DNA of 64,000 nt from Gnetum montanum (taxonomy: Eukaryota > Streptophyta > Gnetopsida > Gnetales > Gnetaceae). Every line of letters starts with the position of its first letter. Position 1 is the stretch's first letter. Below, in pieces: positions 1-10,462 of the stretch. Location of the stretch: positions 800,430 through 864,429 of the forward strand of contig MNCI01002682.1 of assembly GCA_015680685.1 (NCBI GenBank), read 5' to 3'. The notes below the pieces were generated by a model. The model was not told the DNA's origin and ran no database searches. It worked only from the letters and a program-made list of their open reading frames with translations. The position numbers and the translations under genes are program-made.

Positions 1-377
1 AATATTAACTAAGTACATGGAATATAAATTGCATTAAAAGTAAATTTAATCTAAAGTCAAAGTGCTGCAATGAATAAGAATCAATCTTGATCTTATTGCC
101 GTTCATGGAATGTGTCCAGGTACATTGCCACTCGAATAAGACACCATACAATTAACTCAGATCCACATGGAGGGCACTCATTGACTATTCTCTAAGATTA
201 TGAAATAAAACTGCAGGAGTTCAACTGCATTATTGACTAATTTTTATGCCCAAACCATGCACCCAAGCACTATATTTATAGGTTGACACACATGCCACGA
301 TATCAAATATCTAACATTGCATCTTGGCCTTGATATCGGATATCCGATATTGGAGCCAGGCAAAATATGGTTCATTA
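1..377 (-). repeat. Partial Gypsy LTR cut by the window edge
   Basis: This is the end of an LTR of the same family as the others in the window. It carries the tRNA-rich 'ttgatcttattgccg' tract, a TATA-type stretch near 270-280, GATATC-type motifs around 300-345, and an end at 377 reading TTCATTA, a decayed CATCA. The rest lies left of the window, so it may be a solo LTR or the 5' LTR of a minus-strand element. The five bases after it (ATTAT, 378-382) would be its target duplication. Confidence 0.7.
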
Positions 378-453
378 ATTATGAACCTATAATAGACATG
401 ATAAAATAAGCATAAATGCTTGATGCAAGTTAGTTTGCTATTCAAGAGACTAA

Positions 454-465
454 GCTTTGATACCA
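454..465 (-). other. Primer binding site, tRNA-Met type (Copia)
   Basis: Read on the minus strand this is TGGTATCAAAGC, one base from the plant initiator tRNA-Met primer site TGGTATCAGAGC. It lies two bases outside the putative Copia LTR that starts at 468, the normal spacing for a minus-strand element whose body would extend to the left. That body is cut off by the Gypsy LTR ending at 377. Confidence 0.6.
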
Positions 466-467
466 AT

Positions 468-1128
468 TGTAAATCAAATGTCACACCCTAGAGGTGGGGT
501 GAATAGGGTGTGTTAATCTTAACATAGTATTACAGGATAAATAACTTAAGAAGATAATAACTTCAATAACATAATAATTTATGATGGATTTATAATATGG
601 AAGAACTTTGTAATTTGATAACTCTTTATGGAATAGATCTTTTGAATAACCTGATTCAAACCTTTTGGTTGTAATAGTTGTTCCTTAATCTTGGGTAACT
701 ATTATTCTTTTTCTTGTTGTTTTTCTTCTTCACTAACTGACTTATAGACTTGGTACTAGACAAACTTTTAACTTAACAAGAAGTTGTGATTGAACACAAT
801 GACATAACGTAACAACTTTTTTATTATGAGTATGTAAGAGTATTTAATTAGTTTGACAATTTATTTTGTTCCTTAACATAGACTTAACTAACTTTTTTGT
901 TTCATAACACAAAGACTTACGAATGATTGACTTAACTCAATATAACATTTTATGGATCAAGATAATGTATGAATTACTCACTAACACTTCTCCTTAATTC
1001 ATACTTTGTCTATGATCTTGGTTCTTTTGAATCTTGATGAGCAATGTGAAGTGGAATTGAGTTATGATAGAGATGTTGGAGGGCATCTACTCTAAACATA
1101 ACATCAAACTCTTTTCATAACCTTCACA
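468..1128 (-). repeat. Putative Copia LTR
   Basis: The stretch starts TGTAAATC right beside a tRNA-Met-type primer site. On its other side it abuts a purine tract (minus strand AAGGAGGAGAA, near 1146-1158) and the end of a Copia RNase H. The start is set by the primer site; the end at about 1128 (TTCACA) is approximate. No second copy of this LTR was found for comparison. Confidence 0.5.
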
Positions 1129-1139
1129 TTCTTTAAATA

Positions 1140-1545
1140 TGAGTTCTCCTCCTTATTTTAGATTGTGAGGAAGCAAAGATAGAGAAAGGTGCTTTTGGAA
1201 AGCATTGAATGGTTGTTTAGTAAGAGTCTTTATAAATCCATGAGGACTTGGTGGAAATATACTAAACATCAATGTATTTTTCTAGGTACTTTTGTAATAT
1301 AAAGTGGATGCTAATATCAATATGCTTGCTTTTCTTATGATAAAGTGGATTTTGAACAACCTGGATTTTGGATTTTTGCTTGATTTTTACATGGGATCAT
1401 AATGGGATTGGAAACCTTAATTCTAATTTTTGTTAGTCATTGCAAAATCCATATGACATCTTAAATAATTTCTCATAGGGCACGAGATTCAGCTTCTATA
1501 GATGAATGAGACACAACCCTTTGCTTACTACTTTTTTAGTTTACA
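1140..1545 (-). pseudogene. Copia RNase H end of pol, degenerate
   Basis: The reverse complement translates, across stops and frame changes, into the last part of a Ty1/Copia polyprotein. It has SSKQRVVSHSSIEAESRAL (matching the SSKKQ...ARSSAEAEYRA motif of RNase H), then NPLYHKKSKHIDI (NPVFHxRTKHIDI), then a decayed ADIFTK-type segment and a GGEL tail before the purine tract. The order is right for the 3' end of Copia pol. Several stops and at least one frameshift make it dead. It is truncated at about 1545, where a 43-bp tandem duplication begins. Confidence 0.8.
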
Positions 1546-1608
1546 GAAATTTTATAAACTTGAATGCTTACTGCTTTTTTAGTTTACAGAAATTTTATAA
1601 ACTTGAAT
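1523..1608. repeat. 43-bp tandem duplication
   Basis: Two nearly identical 43-bp units, 1523-1565 and 1566-1608, each start GCTTACT(A/G)CTTTTTTAG and differ at one base. The duplication sits at the broken end of the Copia RNase H remnant. Confidence 0.9.
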
Positions 1609-2888
1609 TAAGAATCTGTTGGCACATTTAAACCATGAAATAGTGATTCTCATTGCTATGGAAATTCGTTTTAGAAGTCAATTCCAATATCTAAGAGCTT
1701 AAAGGGGTTAGTTCGGAGAGTTAATTCTCATTATTGGAATTAACTTAGCAGCCAGTATATCAACAGCTATATCCAGTCACGGCAGTACAGAGGATGACTT
1801 TGTCAGTATAGCAATGTCTTGTATGTGGTCTCATTGTGCGATACACCGTGACCGAGTTTGTCCGTGAGTATAAGGCATGGACTAGTTAAAAATTACAACA
1901 AACAGAGGATGTGATGATAGTTTATGCATTTGCTTATGGAAATATAGCAGCGCTTGCACAGGCAATTAGTCGTGATATCTCAAAAGCAGAAGTTGGAGTT
2001 GAAACCTCAGATTGTAAAGGAATCAAAACTCAAAGAAAGAAGAGGTACTTCTCAGTTCGTTGCTTCCAATGTGGAGCAGGGAGTTGGTGGAGTGGTTGAG
2101 TCTCTGTGTGGTGTATTAGCCACACTAGCAACCACTGTTATTCCTGGTTGTAACAGTGGCAGTAGCAAAAGAAAGAAATAGTTGGAACTGATTTTGCCGA
2201 GCAGCAAGTTTGTAAATGTTCTTGGTCAGGGTAGAAGTTTAGCAATTATGTAACAACTTCTGAGTTGCAGCGCGTCAGGATGATAAAAAATAGATTTTAA
2301 AATAGTTATGGGTTTGGCCTGACGCGAAGTTGCAGGATGAGCAGCAGCAGTTTTTGGCCGCTGCCGATGACGATTACGGTGGTGGCATCGGCTGACTGAT
2401 TACGTCTCTCCCGGATTAGGGCCTGACAGGTTTAACCTTACCTCCAGAAAAATATAAGGTCGATAGATTTCCAAAATTCAAGGAAACTAATTTTTTTAAC
2501 CCTATTGGTTACATAAAAAGGGCTTGGTTCAATAAATTGAATTATTAGACCAGCAAATTCTGTTATTTAATAAAGACAGATGAGCCAAATGCCACTGTTT
2601 CAGTAGAAGAAGTGAAATATCTTCCCAGCTTCAGGGCAGCCCAGGAGCAGTGAAATAATTACATAGAATCAGCTACTCCCGAAAATAATTTCAGGTCCGA
2701 GATAATCAAAGTTTAGGAAAGTTGATGGTAACGCAACAGTAAAATTCGAGCTGGTGGATAACCCTGGCAGAATTAAAGTTTGGTCATAAGCTACCAATTC
2801 TATTTTAAACGCTCCTAACACTATCTTATACGGATTCCGTACTGCTGGCAACAGAAGGACGCGTTGTACTAAGTGAGTTTTTTTGTAG
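1609..2888. other. Unassigned stretch, decayed coding-like
   Basis: No feature is recognised here. Parts (about 1700-2500) are less AT-rich and have short open frames, including one with a CFQCG pair of cysteines at about 2062-2076, but no complete zinc knuckle. An intron-like acceptor (poly-T then TTGTAG) ends at 2888, just before the BRCA2-like segment, so the part nearest to it may be intron or upstream exons of that fragment. Confidence 0.3.
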
Positions 2889-3220
2889 TTCCTCCTCAAT
2901 ATCAGCAAATGCTGCAGCTTTTGTCAAATAAGATACAAAGCATGACTGCAGACAATGCCCAAAATTACAAATTTTGTAAGGAAGGCATATCATCTGGTCA
3001 CGCTTTGGGTTACCAGGATTTTCAGTAGCTACATGTGGAGCTGATAAAAAATTTGCTGCAAAGGATTGGGTGGGAAACCATTATAAATGGATAATTTGAA
3101 AGCTAGCAAGCATTGAGAAAAGCTATGTTCGTGAAGCTGCAGGAAAATATTTGACTGCAAAGAATGATCTCGAACAACTGAAATATACAGATATGAAAGG
3201 GCAGTTATTATTTAAGAATT
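2889..3220 (+). pseudogene. BRCA2-like helical/OB domain fragment
   Basis: Known BRCA2 proteins bind RAD51 and single-stranded DNA during recombination repair. This piece translates in two shifted frames into segments resembling the BRCA2 helical domain running into OB1. A first part reads IQSMTADNAQNYKF, then DFQ. A second reads CGADKKFAAKDWVGNHYKWI (about 3036-3095; compare the family pattern GASxxxxxKEWVxNHYKWIVWKLA). After that come AAGKYLTAKNDLEQLKY and, in a third frame, RYER. At least two frameshifts and several stops are present. A polypyrimidine tract with TTGTAG directly upstream suggests a retained intron acceptor, so this is more likely a genomic gene fragment than a retrocopy. 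The assignment rests on remembered family patterns, not on a search. Confidence 0.65.
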
Positions 3221-3629
3221 GAATAGAGGTGAGACGGCAGCCATATTTTGAATTGAACATAATCAAGCAGAGGTGGGCAAATGCAGTCCGAGAATACAAA
3301 GTGTTGGACGGATTCTTACTCTTCATCATCGAAGGAAACTGCCCAATGTTTTGGCCAGCCTAATACTAAACAGAGACACAGCCAGAGAAAAGAAAAAAAC
3401 TAACACTCGATCAAAAACAATTAGTGGTTCCTGCAGATTCTTTTTAGACGGTCAGATGTTCAGATACGGTTGCTTTTACATCATCCGTGGAAGAAGTAGC
3501 TCTTCTGCAAGCAAGCAAGGAGCAAATTTGGATTCTCTCTCTGCATCCTGCACTGTTTGTTTCTCAACAAACATATAATATTTCTTGGTAGGGTTGTTGA
3601 TGTACTCTCTGACTATGTTGGTGGCCTGA
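3221..3629 (+). other. Spacer between two repair-gene fragments
   Basis: This stretch carries short open frames without a recognised domain. It may contain further exon debris of the BRCA2-like fragment or intron of the FPG-like one: the sequence just before 3630 is T- and G-rich and could include a splice acceptor. Confidence 0.3.
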
Positions 3630-4052
3630 ATGAAGATTGCCATCAAAACTGTCCTGCTTGATTGGAACTTTCTTTCAGGAATTGGAAACTGGGTTGCCGA
3701 TGAGGTGCTTTATCGGGCAAAAATTCATCTTGCACAGCTCATAGGTTCTTTGTCAGAAATCAGATGCAAAGACCGAGTTTCGGAACGAGTATGCTCTCCC
3801 ATAAACACGTGGAAGTCGACCTGCGGCAATAAACAGGCAGGTCTCTCATCAACGGTGGAAATTTCATCAAATTGTTTTATCAGTGAAGTTGGCCGTGAAT
3901 CTGTAGGCTGTGACGACCCCCAAGATTTGTTAAACAAGTCTTCAAAAGGTGCTGCAAATGCTACAACTACAGGGAAGGATAACAACATTGAAGGTGCCAT
4001 TGAAGCTTCCAAGAGGGATAAGGATTCAACAACAATTATATTGGATGATTGA
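3630..4052 (+). pseudogene. FPG/MutM-like DNA glycosylase fragment
   Basis: Formamidopyrimidine-DNA glycosylases remove oxidised purines in base excision repair. The first 35 or so codons of this 140-codon frame match the plant FPG1 helix-two-turn-helix region: residues IKTVLLDWNFLSGIGNWVAD then EVLYRAKIH, followed by a decayed SLS...C stretch. The N-terminal catalytic proline/glutamate domain is absent upstream, and the C-terminal DNA-binding finger or plant GGRTT motif is not recognisable. Codons after about 50 (CSPINTWKST onward, Ser/Asp/Lys rich) are not clearly FPG and may be another fragment or a shifted tail. The frame starts at an ATG near what looks like an exon border, so that ATG is probably not a true start. 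Confidence 0.7.
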
Positions 4053-4676
4053 TATTTTGGTCCTCCATCAAATTCATTCTTGTGAAAGTAATTATTTCAA
4101 CATGATTCTATCATATTGACACAATAATAATAATAATGATTTAAGAAAAAAAGAGCATTGATGGGACACTTATGTAGAAGCTCTGTTTTTCTATACAGTT
4201 TGTTTTTGCGCAATATTAGACTTCTATTAAGGTTGCCATATAAGAGTTTATGTTGTATTAGAAAAGCATCTTGAGCAATTTAATAGTAATGTTTTATAGA
4301 AATTGCTTATTTGAGTTTAGGGAATCTAGAAAATCTTTGATACTTTAAGATGATTGAAACTTTATTTATAAAGTTTATTACCTTAATATTGCAATCTTGA
4401 AATTGTCAAATTTTTCTAGAAGTTTTATTGTTTACAATTCTTGACCAATATTAACTAGTTAAATAGAAGAGTGTACTTTGTTGTTTACAAAGCATTTTAG
4501 TAGTAAATAAAGTGTCTTTTATGAAATTGCTTGTTGAGCTCAGAAGATTTAGATGATTTGTAATAGATTGAATTAGAATAGTTTTATTGCGAAGTGTTTC
4601 CTCATGTCAATTTATCTTGCTTACATGTTTGAGATCCTACACAAGTTTGCTTTCTTTTCTTTTCTCTTTCTAAAAC
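4053..4676. other. AT-rich stretch without recognised feature
   Basis: There are no open frames or repeat families that I recognise. The stretch ends in the target duplication of the host Gypsy element at 4677-4681. Confidence 0.5.
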
Positions 4677-4681
4677 CCATT

Positions 4682-5492
4682 TGATGATCATCGAGGTACC
4701 CCTACGCTCAACCATACGAATATGAGCGTGTACGTGGGATTCGATCAAACTCCGTGCATAGACTAGTTGTGGCACCTAGACAGTTATATGTTGATCGCAG
4801 TTCACTATCTTCCCACTTGGACTAGTAATTGCTTTGTCACATATGGTTTAGTCCAGAGTGAGGTGTATGATGTGATCCCTACTACTATGCTACTCCTAAG
4901 GACAATAAGAGATAACTTAATTAAGCTAATGGGCAATAGGAAATAAGATCTAAGCTAGTCTGAGTGTGATGAGCATCTGTCCTTAATCATTCGTATGCAT
5001 TTTGGACTTTGTGTACTACTTCTGGGATTACCAAGTGCACATCACTCAAAACACTACTCGATACACTACTCGATTCCATGTTAACAACAAGAATAGTAAA
5101 TGGCGATAAAAGAAATATTAACTAAGAAAACAATAATAAATCATAAACAATTAAGAGTTAAGTGAATGTTGCAATGATGGAGTAATCTTGATCTTTATTG
5201 TCGATCATGTGCTTGTCTAAGTACGTCACACTTGAACAAAGGTTCTGTACAATTACAAGCATCACATTGCGGACATGCACTTGGAAAGAATACTAAAACT
5301 GAGTATAAGAAAAGAAAAGAATTTCTAACTCTCTAATGAACTAACTTTTTTCTCGCTGTGCACTTGAGTGCTATATTTATAAGCTAACACAAGAATCATG
5401 ATATCATGTATACGATATTGTATTTAGGTTGTGATATCGTGCACTCGATATCGTGCACCCGATATCGGGGCTTGGCAGACCGTGACTCATCA
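4682..5492 (-). repeat. 3' LTR of host Gypsy element
   Basis: The LTR runs from TGATGATCATCGAGG to CATCA. It pairs with 20014-20860 and contains the family signature GAGGTACCCCTACGCTCAACC. On the minus strand a TATAAATA box lies at 5374-5381, about 110 bp into the LTR, and several GATATC-containing repeats lie between the box and the LTR edge. Confidence 0.9.
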
Positions 5493-5504
5493 TACCCCCA
5501 CGAC
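5493..5504 (-). other. Polypurine tract of host element
   Basis: Minus strand GTCGTGGGGGTA ends directly at the 3' LTR edge, the expected plus-strand primer position. The nested copy has the same arrangement at 12716-12726. Confidence 0.8.
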
Positions 5505-5682
5505 TGAATAAAAACTCATTGTCGAGTCAAATAAAATAAGGGAAAAGTTCATTCAATTACAAACAGTGGATAGGTATGGGATTATTGAATGACCATGGAC
5601 TATTTCATGCTGTAGTGTGGGATTAGACAAAAAAAAATCTGGACACCAACACAAAATACAAAATTTGTGGAACTCATGTGAT

Positions 5683-8449
5683 TCATAGTGGTGGTGGCTT
5701 CTCCATGGGCACCTTTCCTTTGTCTTGTGCTCTAGGTTCTAAAATGGATGCCTTTGAAGAAGCACCTGAAGTTTTTCCTCCTCTATCTGAGGATCATGTG
5801 TTGTCCATGTTGATGTTCCACTGTTTGATGGAGCTGGCACTTTCCACGGACACGATAGTTGTAGGAACATTTGATTGGCCTTGACATACCATGCTACAAA
5901 TAGCCATCGTTCCTCCTCATAGGCTCTGGCTTTATCTTTGAGTTCTTGATAATTTGTAAGCTGTCGAGCCAAATATACTGCTATGTCTTTCTAACCTTGG
6001 TAGCTAGCCTTTACCACCTCTAATTGAGATTTTGCTACTTCTAATTTTTGTAATGTCTTCTTATGTTCTGCAAACTCTGTCTCATATTTAGCATAGGTGA
6101 CAACTACCTACTTCTCAAGCTCAGTTTTTGGGTGCCTTGCTGTTAACATGGCCAAGTTGGCATATCATAGATTTGCCAACTCCATGTATTCTTTGAGATC
6201 TTGGATCTGCAGGTCTTGGATTTTCAATTCTATTTGGTGGATGAAGGCATAAGTATCCAGTACGACTCGCTAGTTAGTGTGTTGAGCACTGAAAGAATTA
6301 ATGTGGGCCTTAGCCATACGAATTTCCTTTTAAATGATTTCCTTGTACATTTCCACCTAGTCATGGAAATGTTCATTTAACTTCTCATGCTTCTTAGTCT
6401 CATTTTACCATGCACTTATTTCTATGACTGTCTTTTGTTGAATGGTGCAGACCTCCTCCATGGAGAGGGTTCTATTCTCCCTGGCCAAGTGATTCATATC
6501 TTGGTTGACCCGAACTAGTTTTTCTCACATTTGTTGGAAACTTTCTTTGAGAATGTTCTTCTATTTCTCAACTATTGTCAACCGAACATTTTCAACAGCA
6601 AGTAATTTATTTTCCTCTTGTAAGGCCTTGAAAGTTTTAACATGTGCATATGTATGAGCCTATACTTTTGAAGCATCCTAATCAACCTTCTCTTTTTTCG
6701 TTGCCACCCTTTGATTTTCTTCCAAAAATTTATTTAGTTGCTCAGTTTTGAAAATGTCTAATTGGTCAACTGCGATAAATTGGGAAGGATCTTGTTGTTC
6801 AGCTTGTAGGGCGACAAGCTTTTCTTGCAATCTTTGCAACTCTCTTTCTGCATGCTTGGCCCTAACTTCAGCCATGACTAATTTTTCTTTGGTGGAAATG
6901 AGGCCTGATTGTGCTACAGTGACATCTTGGGGAATGTCAAACAAGGATGTCATAACTTATCTTGTTTGCAGCAGGTGATCCAAAGCATCCTCATGTTCTG
7001 CAAGAGTCACTGAGGGATTGGCCAAGGCTTAAGCATCACGTGCTCTTATGAAATCTATCAGTGGCACAACAAGAATATTAAATGATTCTTTGATGTGATC
7101 TGCGACCACCTCTGTTGTGCTTGCCACATCTTGGTGCTGCATGACCACCACCATGGATCCTTCACTAGTTTCCAACCTGACCTAGAAAGATGCAACATTC
7201 CTAGAGATTTTCTAAGACCATTGGGACTCTCCTCTTGAAATCAATGAAATATGTCCACTTGCAGGTTCAGCCGAAACAGTGGGTTGTACGACATCATCAA
7301 TGACCTGGAATAAGTTTTTGGCATTACAGCTTTCCCAACTGATTGTCTCGGTGATTGTTTGAAGATGATTGATAGAAAACTGATAGTCTTGTTGTAGTGG
7401 TGACGATTTTTGGACTTGCTGGCTTATGGGCTATGTGCTGGGCCTTGCTTCCTGTTATTGGCTAGGTCTTGCTATTTGAGGTGTAGTGGGCCCAACCATT
7501 TGCTCTTCCTCTTATTCTAACTACTTACCAACGTCTTTCCTAGGCACCAATGGTTTGAGTAGTTCAGCATATGAAGCGTTTTGGGCTTTTCTAGGAACAT
7601 CATTTGTGTAGCCCAAGATCCCAGCACGTCTACACAACTTCCTGATAAGACAAGGAAAAGGCAAAGTAAGCTTCCTTGTCTTCCTTTTTTCAAATCGCCT
7701 TAATATCTCTATTAGATATAAATGGGGCAGATTCGTATTAAATATTTCTATCAAAATCACACTACCCCGTGATGCATAAGTAGATAATCTATTTAAACCT
7801 TTGGTGGGGAAAAGGTGATAAGTGCCGATCTTAAAGTAGATCCTTTCTTCTAGGGTCAATTCTCTAAAAACTTTATTCTCCTTGTCATAGGCTCGATTCA
7901 ACCATAATTTCCTTGCGTCTACATTTGAATGAGTGGACAAATGAGCAACTTTTGATCCCTCGTTTGGAAGATTTAGGACCTTTGCAATGGCCTTTACAGA
8001 AAAATCAATGAAGACACCACCTACATTGGCAATGATGCCTTCTTCCTTGTCATGCCAGAATTGATATGTTTCACCCAAATACCAATCACCACTCTCTAAG
8101 AGGATAGGCTATAGTGGAGATGCCTTCAATTGAGTCTTCACTGGTTCAGGGGCAAACTCAGTGAAAGGCCCAAAATTAAGCTCCACTATCACAGCTACAA
8201 AGGTGGGTTCTCCCAAATGGCTTCGAGACATTCAAGGGATAGTGAAAGATGTTGCCCTAGTTTTGGGGCTCTAACTTCGCCACCTTCTACATGGCCAGAT
8301 TGCACTATCATAGGGGTTTCTTGGTGAATGCTGAATGAGTGGGCCTCCTACTTTGCATGTTCTACTCGAGGTTCCTGGCCTTCGCCTCCTCTCGGACGTT
8401 TAGTTATACCTTGAGAAGGTCCTCCTTGCTTTCCTCTTTTAGGGGCCAT
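5683..8449 (-). pseudogene. ORF3, Athila-type transposon protein
   Basis: A decayed frame starts at an ATG at 8449 (MAPKRGKQGG, basic and glycine-rich) and ends near 5683 in a PPPL tail. The best preserved part, 7521-8078, has the pattern of the 'putative plant transposon protein' domain found in Athila/Tat elements: GVFIDFSVKAIAKVLNLP, LTLEERIYFKIGTYHLFPTK, then an LPFPCLIRKLCRRAGI segment. Downstream segments (6678-6953, 5739-5972) are Glu/Lys/Leu-rich with heptad spacing and look like coiled coils. No signal peptide or clear membrane segment is seen. The protein lies after the position of pol, where some Athila elements carry an env-like ORF; its function is not known. Many stops and frameshifts make it nonfunctional. 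Confidence 0.7.
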
Positions 8450-10462
8450 CTGTAATCACACAAAGATCGATTGTTAGTAAGGTTATTTAAGGAAATTTAA
8501 TTATCTCATACCTTACTCATTGCCTTTAATAAATATTTAATTCTTTGCTTAGTGTGATTCTAGAGTTAGAAATTTTTCAAGGAAGTTGCCCCAAAAGCTT
8601 ATTGTCAAACCTGATATGTTTAGGCGACTCATATAATAATTTAGATGACTTGGGTGAAGGAAGAAAATTAGTTTGACATGAATTTTTAATAGTACTTACT
8701 CCTATGGTATCCTTCGGGCAATAGAAAATTTCAAAAAAATGATGTGCAAGTTCTACAGTACCCCTCTCCCATGACTAAGTTAAACACTCTAGGTTTAATT
8801 AGGTTCAATCAGAAAATAAATTGGAGTGTCAAAGGGAAAATTATTGAAGGTTAAATTTAGTCTTGCAAATTGCTGAAAATCATGGAAGAAAATTTGAACA
8901 ACTCCCCTACATCAACTATTGAAAATGACTTCTGTAGTGCACGGGGGTCCCATATATATAGTTTTTATAGACGTGATATCACATACGCAATAGTGCATAC
9001 CTGATATTGTGTCGGACCTAATACCTGCTACTTGATATAATGTCCTAACCAAGATAGGTTACCTAGTAGAATTGATGATTTTTTTTGAGTTTTAAGGCCA
9101 AAATTGAAGGATTTGAGGTAGATTCAAAAGGTCTAGGATAAGGGCAAGTGGAGATTGAGGCACCGAAAGTGTAATGAAGTGGAGTCATACAATGAAGTTC
9201 TTTGAAAAAGATGAGGAAAAAGAACATGTAATGGTTCTAAGGAATGTTCAATTGAAATGATGACAAAGGAAAGAATAGATTTGACAATGGAGTACTCAAA
9301 GGGTATAAAATGATGTGGTGGTGTGCAACAAGTACAAATTGCAAAATTCATGCAAGTGGGTCCTCCCCAAAGCAGGTTTTAATCTATAATTCCCTTGATA
9401 ACCGCACCTTAAAATGTCTGTAGGCAAATGCAACCCTCACATGTGCAACAAAACACACACATGTTAAGTATCACCGCTATGAGGTGCGAATTCTATGCCA
9501 CACAAGACACAAGTTAGAAGTATTTGGATCATAAGATAAGATGAATTGGAGAAGGGATTATAGAGATTGGGACATGAGGTAACTTACCCTAAGCACAATG
9601 AATCCTAAGTGTTGTGCATGATTAATGTACCATTAGCCTTTTGCTGCAAGATCAAAACCAAGTCCATACCTCTGATCAGTGACATTGCATTGTTTCATCC
9701 TAATGATAGACAACCATAGCATCATGACAGCAAGGTGTATGATCACTTGGAATTTTACCCAAGGGAGGAGTATTTTGAATTTGCTTGCGACATGTTTTTC
9801 TTGAGCTTTCTTTTCTACCTCTCTTCTTTCTTTTCTTTTTCTTCTCCTGGCTACTTTTGCACTTTGTCTTTCCCAAAGGTGATCCAGAGAAGCTACCAAC
9901 CTTCAGGCATGGGTGCATGTCTTTCCAGTGGGATCCTCCAGAATAGCATTGAGTTCCTTTATTAAGTGCCTTTATTACAACTCTTACTCTCATTGTTCGT
10001 TAGATCTACAAGGATCTTAGTACAACCAAGCTACATGATAGCACATACAAATGTCACCAAAGAGAATCCACAAGTCCCCTTGATGTCACACCCTTACCAT
10101 TCCCTCTTCATTTGTTACTCTTTGCTCTGGGCATAATGAGTACAAAGTTACTTTAAGTTTTTGATGATAACAAGAATATCATCATACCTAGAGTAAGAAC
10201 CTATTATTAATAGAATGGGTGGATGGATGTTGTGGGCTCACTGTCCAAATAATTAGTCACCTATGACTTGATAACATAGAACAACATCTCAACTGACGGG
10301 TTACATGAGTATTTTATTCACAGATGAGATTACCCACAAAAAGATAAAATGACAAATTGGAAAACGAAAAATTAGAAAACAAAAAATTAAAAAACAAAAA
10401 ATTGTAAAACTAAAGAAAAGGAAAAACATTTACTAATTCTGCTTGTTAGAATGGGGGGTATC
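8450..10462 (-). other. Noncoding region between gag and ORF3
   Basis: No domain is recognisable. The region holds blocks conserved in the other copies: 9354-9425 (GTGGGTCCTCCCCAAAGCAGG core) and about 10076-10100 (CCCCTTGATGTCACACCC core). It also has an A-rich stretch at 10340-10420 just after gag, and PPT-like motifs at 8761-8776 and 10459-10473. The GATATC-like string near 8970-9050 resembles the LTR motifs. Confidence 0.6.

Noticed and set aside
2062-2097. CFQCGAGSWW considered as a gag zinc knuckle
   Set aside because: Only one CX2C pair; no His and final Cys at the required spacing.
2669-2908. 79-codon minus-strand frame left of the BRCA2-like fragment
   Set aside because: No recognisable domain, and it overlaps the plus-strand fragment with its intron-like acceptor.
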